Positions 1 to 5,553 of a stretch of 9,300 bases of DNA are shown in pieces. A program made the translations under genes and the position numbers. The first letter of the stretch is position 1. Every line of letters begins with the position of its first letter. The stretch is taken from assembly GCA_012514225.1 (NCBI GenBank), contig JAAZAQ010000190.1, positions 1-9,300 on the forward strand, read 5' to 3'. The notes beneath the pieces were generated by a model. The model was not told the origin of the DNA and did not search any database. It was given only the letters and a program-made list of their open reading frames with translations. The stretch comes from Clostridiales bacterium (GTDB taxonomy: Bacteria; Bacillota; Clostridia; Christensenellales; Aristaeellaceae).

Positions 1-1435
1 AGGGCAGCGCGCCGGCGGCGTCCACCCAGTGCAGGGTGCCCTTGACCTTGCGGCCGGCGCCTGCGCTGCCGGAGCGGCTTTCCAGGTCCACGGAGCAGAC
101 CAGGGATTCCACCCCGCCTTCCGCGTTCTTGACGACCCGCTCGCATTTGATGATGTAGGCGCCCTTCAGCCGCACCTCGCCGCCGGGCTTGAGGCGGAAA
201 AACTTGCCGGGCGGGTTCTCCATGAAGTCGTCCCGCTCGATATACAGCTCCTTGCCGAAGGACACCCGGCGGCTGCCAAGCTCCGGGTGGTCCGGATGGT
301 TCTCAATTTCAAGCAGGTCCGTCTTCCCTTCCGCCCAGTTGGACAGCACCACCTTCAGGGGGTTGAGCACCGCCATCACCCGGGGCGCCTTGCCGCCCAG
401 GTCGTTGCGCACGCAGTGCTCCAGCAGTGCGAACTCCACCACGCTGTCGGCCTTGGCCAGGCCCACTCGGTCGACGAAGTCGCGGATGGCGGCGGGGGTA
501 TAGCCGCGCCGGCGCATCGCGCACAGCGTGGGCATGCGGGGGTCGTCCCACCCGGTCACATATCCCTCCTCCACCAGCCGGCGCAGGTAGCGCTTGCTCA
601 TCACAGTCCGGGTCAGGTTCAGGCGGGCAAACTCGATTTGCCGGGGCCCGACGGTCTTGTATCCGTACTTGTCCAGGTGAGGCTCGCGGAAGCCGGCGTT
701 CTCCACCGCCCAGTCGTACAGCGGCCGGTGGTCCTCGTACTCCAGGGAACACAGGCTGTGGGTGACGCCCTCAATCGCGTCGCCCAGGGGGTGGGAGAAG
801 TCGTACATCGGGTAGATGCACCAGTCGCTGCCGGTGCGGTGGTGCTCCTTGTACAGGATGCGGTACATTACGGGGTCGCGCATGTTGATGTTGGGGGAGG
901 CCATGTCGATTTTGCTGCGCAGGACGTAGCTGCCCTCCGGGAACTCGCCCGCGCGCATCCGGCGGAACAGGTCCAGGCTCTCCTCACGGGGCCGGTCGCG
1001 CCAGGGGCTGTTCCGGCCCGGCTGGGTCAAGGTGCCGCGGTATTCGCGCATCTGCTCCTGGCTCAGCTCGTCCACATAGGCCAGCCCGCGGCAGATGAAG
1101 TCCTCCGCGATGTCGTAGCACTGCTGGTAGTAGTCGCTGGCGAAGTACAGCCCGCCGTTCCACTCGAAGCCCAGCCAGCGGATGTCCTCCATGATGCCGT
1201 CGACGTACTCGGTCTCTTCCTTTTCCGGGTTCGTGTCGTCAAACCGCAGGTTGCATAGGCCGTCGTAGCGCTCCGCGGTCGCGAAGTCCGCCACCAGCGC
1301 CTTGCAGTGCCCGATATGCAGGTAGCCGTTGGGCTCGGGCGGGAAACGGGTGTGCACCCGCTCGCACTTGCCTTCCTTCAGGTCCTGCTCGATCGCGTCC
1401 CAGATGAAATTGGTTTTTTCAGCCTCGGTGCTCAT
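1..1435 (-). CDS. glnS: Glutaminyl-tRNA synthetase (GlnRS), 3' end cut by window edge
   Basis: Class I aminoacyl-tRNA synthetase that charges tRNA-Gln with glutamine using ATP in the cytoplasm. The frame is open from ATG 1435 to the left edge (478 residues). E. coli GlnRS has about 554, so roughly 75-80 C-terminal residues lie outside. The signature PEPNGYLHIGH covers residues 33-43, with HIGH at 40-43. The second ATP motif is VMSKR at 278-282. Other family blocks are LRFDDTNP (63-70), GTLTQPGRNSPWRDR (134-148), CIYPMYDF (206-213) and WDDPRMPT (296-303). The anticodon-binding beta-barrel region begins near 345. Compared with E. coli as I recall it, about 10 extra residues lie near 247-263, between the Rossmann fold and PRQIEF. 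An SD-like AGAAGGG (1446-1452) lies 10 nt upstream of the ATG, and a strong promoter stands just before it. Discrimination from GltX is clear because the sequence follows GlnRS, not GluRS, throughout. Confidence 0.97.
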   Translation of the reverse strand, partial: MSTEAEKTNFIWDAIEQDLKEGKCERVHTRFPPEPNGYLHIGHCKALVADFATAERYDGLCNLRFDDTNPEKEETEYVDGIMEDIRWLGFEWNGGLYFASDYYQQCYDIAEDFICRGLAYVDELSQEQMREYRGTLTQPGRNSPWRDRPREESLDLFRRMRAGEFPEGSYVLRSKIDMASPNINMRDPVMYRILYKEHHRTGSDWCIYPMYDFSHPLGDAIEGVTHSLCSLEYEDHRPLYDWAVENAGFREPHLDKYGYKTVGPRQIEFARLNLTRTVMSKRYLRRLVEEGYVTGWDDPRMPTLCAMRRRGYTPAAIRDFVDRVGLAKADSVVEFALLEHCVRNDLGGKAPRVMAVLNPLKVVLSNWAEGKTDLLEIENHPDHPELGSRRVSFGKELYIERDDFMENPPGKFFRLKPGGEVRLKGAYIIKCERVVKNAEGGVESLVCSVDLESRSGSAGAGRKVKGTLHWVDAAGALP

Positions 1436-1464
1436 GTACGGCCCGCCCTTCTGTCAATGCGCCC

Positions 1465-1493
1465 ATTATACATAGGTTCCAAAGGCCGGGCAA
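1465..1493 (-). promoter_or_regulatory. Sigma-70-type promoter for glnS
   Basis: On the minus strand, -35 TTGCCC (1493-1488), a 17-bp spacer and a perfect -10 TATAAT (1470-1465). The predicted transcript starts at the A at 1458, giving a 23-nt leader that carries AGAAGGG. The leader is too short for a T-box, so no tRNA-sensing riboswitch regulates this synthetase here. The -35 box lies inside one arm of an inverted repeat. Confidence 0.8.
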
Positions 1494-1539
1494 GGCGAGC
1501 GCGGACGAAAACAGGCGCTTCCGCGCCTTGATGCCCGGC
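1485..1539. repeat. 13-bp inverted repeat spanning rlmI terminator and glnS -35 box
   Basis: The left arm GCCGGGCAAGGCG (1485-1497) matches the inverted right arm at 1524-1539, CGCCTTG-AT-GCCCGGC, with only the two bases AT bulged. The left arm contains the glnS -35 box, and the right arm overlaps the first half of the rlmI terminator stem. In RNA the large stem and the terminator stem compete for 1524-1528. In DNA the arms could be a protein site; no function is established. Confidence 0.6.
1508..1528 (-). terminator. Intrinsic terminator after rlmI
   Basis: On the minus strand, beginning 28 nt past the rlmI stop, AGGCGC (1528-1523), loop GGAA, GCGCCT (1518-1513) form a 6-bp GC-rich stem with a tetraloop. 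G then TTTT follows (1512-1508). The U run is only four long, so termination may be partial, leaving some read-through to glnS. It separates the MFS-gnd-rlmI unit from the glnS promoter. Confidence 0.6.
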
Positions 1540-1555
1540 TGTTTCAGGCTGTCTT

Positions 1556-2728
1556 CTACCGCAGCACGCGGAAGATGCCGCATTTGAGGTAATGCGTCTC
1601 CGGGGCGGCGGGCAGGACGGGGTGGTCCCTCGATTGCCCGCGCCATTCCAGCTGCTGCAGCGTCACCCCGGCGTCCCGCGCGGCCGCCTTGAGCACATCC
1701 GCGAACAGTTCCGGCAGCATCGCCTGGGAGCAGGAGCAGGTCACCAGCACCCCGCCGTCCTCCAGCATCTTCATCGCCCGCAGGTTGATTTCCTTGTACC
1801 CCTTGGTCGCCCCGGGCAGGCTGGCCTTGTTCTTGGCGAAGGCGGGCGGGTCCAGCACGACGAGGCCGTATCGTTCCCCGCGGTCGGACCTCGCCCGGAG
1901 GTCGTCAAAGGCGTTGGCGGCGGTGAACTCCGCTTTTGAATACCCGTTGAGCGCCGCGTTCCCGCGGGCGGCGGCGACCGCCGTTTCCGAAATGTCCACG
2001 CCCGTCGCCCCGTCGGCGCCGTACATCACCGCGTGCAGCGCAAAGGATCCCGTATGGGTGCATACGTCCAGCACCCGGGCGCCGGGGCAGTAGGGCGCGA
2101 TGGCGGCGCGGTTTTCCTTCTGGTCCAGGAAGTACCCGGTTTTCTGCCCCCGCTTCACGTCCACCATCAGCCTCAGGCCGTTCTCCTCAATTTCCGCCTG
2201 CTCGGGCACCGTCCCGTACAAAACGCCCGTTTCCATTTCCATGCCCTCCAGCGCGCGCACGGGCACGTCGTTGCGGGCGTACACGCCCCGCGGCTTGAGC
2301 TCATCCACCAGTGTTTCAAGGATGGCCCTCTCAAACCGCGCCATGCCCAGGGAGAGGATTTGCAGGGAAATGACACCGCCGAAATTGTCCGCGATGACGG
2401 CGGGCAGGCGGTCGCTCTCCGCGAAGATGAGGCGCCCGCAGTCGAGGCTGCCCAGCTGCCGCCTCAGCGACAGCGCTTCACGCACCCGGCCCTGGATGAA
2501 GCGCGCGTCCACCGGTTCGTCCGAGGCGGTCAGCATCCGGAGCGTAATCATCGAGGCGGGGTTGTAGACCGCCTGGCCCAGGAAGGTGCCGCGCGCGGCC
2601 GTGACGGCGACCACGTCCCCCGGGGACACGCCTTTTTCCGCCCGGTCCACGTCGCTCCTGAACACCCAGGGGTGGCCGGAGAACACGCGCGTTTCCTTCC
2701 CCGGCTTTAAATAAACCCGCTTTGACAT
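1556..2728 (-). CDS. rlmI: Class I SAM-dependent 23S rRNA cytosine-5 methyltransferase, RlmI type
   Basis: Predicted to transfer a methyl group from S-adenosylmethionine to C5 of a 23S rRNA cytosine (position 1962 in E. coli for RlmI). Its 390 residues compare with 396 in E. coli. A PUA RNA-binding domain occupies about residues 1-80, followed by a central EEHEH-like region. The Rossmann methyltransferase core starts near 185. Visible motifs are GYFLDQKENR (198-207), SAM motif I VLDVCTHTGSFALHA (219-233), acidic D245 of motif II, VVLDPPAFAK (290-299) and TCSCSQ (330-335) with the candidate catalytic cysteines at 331 and 333. The start ATG 2728 is preceded by GAGGCGG overlapping the gnd stop codon. 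The 12-bp gap and shared SD/stop point to translational coupling with gnd. The exact rRNA target is inferred from family membership: related RlmI-like proteins in Firmicutes are mostly uncharacterised. Confidence 0.92.
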   Translation of the reverse strand: MSKRVYLKPGKETRVFSGHPWVFRSDVDRAEKGVSPGDVVAVTAARGTFLGQAVYNPASMITLRMLTASDEPVDARFIQGRVREALSLRRQLGSLDCGRLIFAESDRLPAVIADNFGGVISLQILSLGMARFERAILETLVDELKPRGVYARNDVPVRALEGMEMETGVLYGTVPEQAEIEENGLRLMVDVKRGQKTGYFLDQKENRAAIAPYCPGARVLDVCTHTGSFALHAVMYGADGATGVDISETAVAAARGNAALNGYSKAEFTAANAFDDLRARSDRGERYGLVVLDPPAFAKNKASLPGATKGYKEINLRAMKMLEDGGVLVTCSCSQAMLPELFADVLKAAARDAGVTLQQLEWRGQSRDHPVLPAAPETHYLKCGIFRVLR

Positions 2729-2740
2729 CTGTCCGCCGCC

Positions 2741-4183
2741 TCAGGCGTTGTAGGCGGTGGAAGCCGTGTCCCCGCCCTCGCCGGTCCAATTCGTATGGAA
2801 GAACACGCCCCGGGGCTTGTCCGTCCGCTCGTAGGTGTGCGCGCCGAAATAGTCGCGCTGCGCCTGCAGCAGGTTGGCGCCGCCCCTCGCCGTGCGCAGC
2901 CCGTCAAAGTAGGAAAGCCCGCTGGCCAGCGCCGGCAGGGGGATGCCGGAGAGCGCGCCGGCGGCGCAGGCCTGCCGCCAGGCCGCCTGGCAGCGGGTCA
3001 GCTCGCCCGCGAAGAAGGGGTCCGTCGCCAGGTTGGAAAGCCCCCCGTCGCGCTCGAACGCCTCCTTGATCTTGCCGAGGAAGGCGCTGCGGATGATGCA
3101 GCCGCCCCGCCACATCATGGCGATGGCGCCGTAGTCCAGCCCCCATCCATAGGTCGCAGATGCCGCGCGCAGCAGCAGGTAGCCCTGGGTGTAAGAGATG
3201 ATTTTGGCGGCGTACAGGGCTTTTTCCAGGGCGTCGGTCCCGATGCCCATCCTTTCGCCGCTGCCGCCGTACGCCAGCGCTTTCGAAGCCAAGACCCGGC
3301 CTTCCTTGTCGCTTGACAGCGCCCTGGCGAAGACGGCCTCGGTAATCAGCGTCAGCGGCACGCCCTCCTCCAGGGCGTCCTGCGCGGTCCACTTGCCGGT
3401 GCCCTTCTGCCCGGCGGCGTCGAGGATTTTTTCAATCAGGGGCTTGCCGTCCGCGTCCTTCTTGCGCAGGATGTCCGCCGTGATTTCAACCAGGTAGCTT
3501 TCCAGCTCCCTTTCGTTCCACGCAGTGAAAGCCTCCGCCATTTCGTCCGGCGTCATGTGCAGCAGCTCGCGCATCAGCAGGTACACCTCGCTGATGAGCT
3601 GCATGTCGCCGTACTCGATGCCGTTGTGCACCATCTTGACGAAGTGCCCGGCGCCTCCCCCGCCCACCCAGTCGCAGCAGGGCTGTCCGTCCACCTGCGC
3701 GGCAATCGACTGGAATATCGGCCTGATCTCCGGCCACGCCCCGGGGCTGCCCCCCGGCATGATACTGGGTCCTTTCAGCGCGCCTTCCTCCCCGCCGGAA
3801 ACACCCATCCCCACGTACAGCAGCCCCTGCGACTCCGCTTCCTTCACGCGCCGTTCGGTGTCCGGGTAGTGGCTGTTGCCGCCGTCAATCAGGATGTCGC
3901 CCGGCTCCAGCAGCGGCGTCAGCTTGCGGATGAAATCGTCCACCGGCTGCCCCGCCTTGACCATCATCATGACCTTGCGGGGCTTTTTCAGCATTCCGAC
4001 CAGCGCTTCCAGGGAAGCCGCGCCATAAATGCGCCGCCCCTTCGCGCGCCCGAGCACAAAGTCTGTGACACGGCTGGCCGTCCGGTTGTACACGGCGACA
4101 GAAAACCCCTTGCTTTCCATGTTCATCACCAGGTTCTCGCCCATCACGGCCAACCCGATGAGCCCGATATCCGCTTTTTCCAT
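2741..4183 (-). CDS. gnd: 6-phosphogluconate dehydrogenase, NADP+-dependent, decarboxylating
   Basis: Oxidises and decarboxylates 6-phosphogluconate to ribulose 5-phosphate, CO2 and NADPH in the oxidative pentose phosphate pathway. Its 480 residues fit the long dimeric class (about 470-480). The N-terminal Rossmann domain shows GLAVMG (10-15) and NRT (33-35), which in this family contacts the 2'-phosphate of NADP+. GGNS is at 101-104 and GVSGGEEGA at 127-135. KMVHNGIEYGDMQ (183-195) supplies Lys183 and Glu190, the same numbers as the catalytic pair in the sheep enzyme. The C-terminal tail RDYFGAHTYER (443-453) supplies the substrate-binding Arg443 and His449 that reach into the partner subunit. 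GGGAGGA at 4188-4194, 4 nt before the ATG, is an excellent SD and fixes the start. It sits between the MFS gene (37 bp upstream) and rlmI (12 bp downstream), probably in one operon. Confidence 0.98.
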   Translation of the reverse strand: MEKADIGLIGLAVMGENLVMNMESKGFSVAVYNRTASRVTDFVLGRAKGRRIYGAASLEALVGMLKKPRKVMMMVKAGQPVDDFIRKLTPLLEPGDILIDGGNSHYPDTERRVKEAESQGLLYVGMGVSGGEEGALKGPSIMPGGSPGAWPEIRPIFQSIAAQVDGQPCCDWVGGGGAGHFVKMVHNGIEYGDMQLISEVYLLMRELLHMTPDEMAEAFTAWNERELESYLVEITADILRKKDADGKPLIEKILDAAGQKGTGKWTAQDALEEGVPLTLITEAVFARALSSDKEGRVLASKALAYGGSGERMGIGTDALEKALYAAKIISYTQGYLLLRAASATYGWGLDYGAIAMMWRGGCIIRSAFLGKIKEAFERDGGLSNLATDPFFAGELTRCQAAWRQACAAGALSGIPLPALASGLSYFDGLRTARGGANLLQAQRDYFGAHTYERTDKPRGVFFHTNWTGEGGDTASTAYNA

Positions 4184-4194
4184 GTTTTCCTCCC

Positions 4195-4215
4195 GGGCGG
4201 CGCAGGGCGCCGCCC
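4195..4215 (-). other. Perfect 9-bp hairpin flush against the gnd SD
   Basis: In the MFS-gnd gap the minus strand reads GGGCGGCGC, loop CCT, GCGCCGCCC, a perfect all-GC 9-bp stem with a 3-nt loop. It starts 5 nt after the MFS stop, and its 3' base abuts GGGAGGA, the gnd ribosome binding site. No U run follows, so it is not an ordinary terminator. Possible roles are blocking 3' decay of the MFS message, an RNase processing boundary, or tuning gnd translation. The structure is seen directly; the role is inferred. Confidence 0.7.
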
Positions 4216-4220
4216 CGCTC

Positions 4221-5438
4221 TCATTCGCCGGTCTGACCCGCCGGAAGACTGCCCGGCTCTGCCCGCTGGTTCGATTTCGGGGGCGGCACGTCCATCATCC
4301 TCCAGGCGAGGACGGCGGAGACCCCCGCAAATCCCGAGACACAGAAAAAGGCAATCTTCAGGCCCGCCCAGTCGGTAATCAGCCCCATCAAGACGGGACC
4401 CAGCGTCATCCCGATGCCGTACACCGCCTGGAAGAAACCCATCGCGACCGCCCGCCGCTCCCGCCGGACGTCCCGCACGCACTGGCCCAGAAGCGCGGCG
4501 AAGGTCAGCGAGCTGCAGCACCCGCCCAGCGTCTGGATGGCCAGCAGCTGCCCCATGTTTTGCGCCAGCGGCACCAGCAGGCAGTACAGGCAGCCCGCGA
4601 CGAAGCCCAGGGCCACCAGCGCCCGGGCGGAATACTTGTGAATCAGGTAGGTGGTCAGCAGCCAGTTGACCAGCAGCGTGGGCAGCAGCAGGGCGATGTT
4701 GAGCCAGCTGAGCATGGCGTCCCCGGCGCCCAGCGCCTTGGCGACGTTGACCGTAAACCCGGCGTAGGTGGAGAACGCGATTGTCTGCGCCAGCACGGCG
4801 ACGATGGCGGACGCCCGCAGGTACCGGTCCCTGGACACCTCCGCCAGCTCGCGCAGGCTGATGCCCTGCCGTCCCGTGGGCGTTTCCCGGATGAAGAACC
4901 CGAACAGCAGGGCGAAGACGCCTGCTGTCAGGCTGAAGGCGAAGGCGGAGGGGACGCCGAGGGCCGGCGCCAGGAACAGCACCACGAGAAACCCGCCCAG
5001 CCGGCCGCCCATGTTGGCCAGATTCAGCTGGGAGATGCGCCGGGGCGCCTCCTGGTGCGGGAAATACGCGCTGAACAGGATGGTGAAGGACACCCAGGCC
5101 GCCGAGGCGGCGCCCGCAAGCCCCCGGAAGAACAGGAAGCCGCCCGGCCTGTAAAACAGCAGCATCCCGCCGCTGGACAGGGCGGTCAGCAGGCAGCCCA
5201 GCAGCACGAAGGGCTTCTGCCGCCCCAGGCGGTCGGCAGCCATGCCCGCCGGGATGCGCAGCAGGGTCTGCGTCAGCCCGTAGGCGCCCGAGACCAGCCC
5301 CATGAAGGCGGCGTTCCTGCCCATGCGGGCGAGCTCGGGGTTGATGAACTGGGTATAGCTGTACTGCGCGCACCAGAACAGGGAGGTGACCGCAAACAGC
5401 AGCCCCGCGGAACCGTTTTTTCCTTCGTATCTGCGCAT
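4221..5438 (-). CDS. Major facilitator superfamily (MFS) transporter, substrate unknown
   Basis: Inner-membrane secondary transporter of 405 residues with about twelve hydrophobic segments and the usual two-half layout. The first helix spans about 12-32. MFS motif A reads GMAADRLGRQK (65-75) in the loop between helices 2 and 3, with Asp69, Arg70 and Arg73. A central hydrophilic loop near 190-205 (RETPTGRQGISLRELAEVSRDR) joins the halves. The C terminus is a soluble Pro/Gln-rich tail of about 25 residues. The start ATG 5438 was chosen because GGGGAGGA (5445-5451) lies 6 nt upstream and a promoter precedes it. The frame stays open to 5747, but that extension would be antisense to dxs and is not transmembrane-like. 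It is the first gene of the likely unit with gnd and rlmI. Nothing in the sequence separates sugar, drug or metabolite transport, and proximity to gnd is only a weak hint of carbohydrate metabolism. Confidence 0.9.
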   Translation of the reverse strand: MRRYEGKNGSAGLLFAVTSLFWCAQYSYTQFINPELARMGRNAAFMGLVSGAYGLTQTLLRIPAGMAADRLGRQKPFVLLGCLLTALSSGGMLLFYRPGGFLFFRGLAGAASAAWVSFTILFSAYFPHQEAPRRISQLNLANMGGRLGGFLVVLFLAPALGVPSAFAFSLTAGVFALLFGFFIRETPTGRQGISLRELAEVSRDRYLRASAIVAVLAQTIAFSTYAGFTVNVAKALGAGDAMLSWLNIALLLPTLLVNWLLTTYLIHKYSARALVALGFVAGCLYCLLVPLAQNMGQLLAIQTLGGCCSSLTFAALLGQCVRDVRRERRAVAMGFFQAVYGIGMTLGPVLMGLITDWAGLKIAFFCVSGFAGVSAVLAWRMMDVPPPKSNQRAEPGSLPAGQTGE

Positions 5439-5466
5439 CCGTGTCCTCCCCTCGCGCGTTCTGCCC

Positions 5467-5495
5467 ATTCTAGCAGAGTTGCGCCCCGCCCTCAA
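5467..5495 (-). promoter_or_regulatory. Promoter for the MFS-gnd-rlmI unit
   Basis: On the minus strand, -35 TTGAGG (5495-5490), 17-bp spacer, -10 TAGAAT (5472-5467). The predicted start is the A at 5460, giving a 22-nt leader containing GGGGAGGA. It faces away from the dxs promoter, with only 6 bp between the two -35 boxes. Confidence 0.75.
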
Positions 5496-5501
5496 CGGCT
5501 T

Positions 5502-5529
5502 TTGCCGCGGAAAAGGGGTGTGGTATACT
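5502..5529 (+). promoter_or_regulatory. Promoter for dxs-tlyA
   Basis: The -35 is TTGCCG (5502-5507), followed by a 16-bp spacer and -10 TATACT (5524-5529). Standard spacing puts the first transcribed base at the A of 5536, which is also the A of an in-frame ATG. The message would therefore be leaderless from that ATG, or have an 18-nt leader before GTG 5554. Confidence 0.7.
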
Positions 5530-5537
5530 GCCCGCAT

Positions 5538-5544
5538 GGAAGGG
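5538..5544 (+). promoter_or_regulatory. Ribosome binding site deciding the dxs start
   Basis: GGAAGGG ends 9 nt before GTG 5554. It has no counterpart at a proper distance before ATG 5536, where the closest purine run (AGGGG, 5514-5518) is 17 nt away and upstream of the predicted transcript. This supports GTG 5554 as the dxs start. Confidence 0.55.
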
Positions 5545-5553
5545 AAGAAGCAG

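Noticed and set aside
29..1258. 409-codon plus-strand ORF opposite glnS
   Set aside because: It is antisense to an unmistakable GlnRS. It is His/Ala/Val-rich, matches no family I know, and arises from high GC in third codon positions. No SD or promoter.
1436..1555. T-box or other riboswitch before glnS
   Set aside because: The leader downstream of the predicted start is only 23 nt and no T-box sequence (TGGNACCGCG-like) is present.
5386..5535. N-terminal extension of Dxs from GTG 5386
   Set aside because: It would overlap the MFS gene and both promoters, and adds about 50 residues absent from the family.
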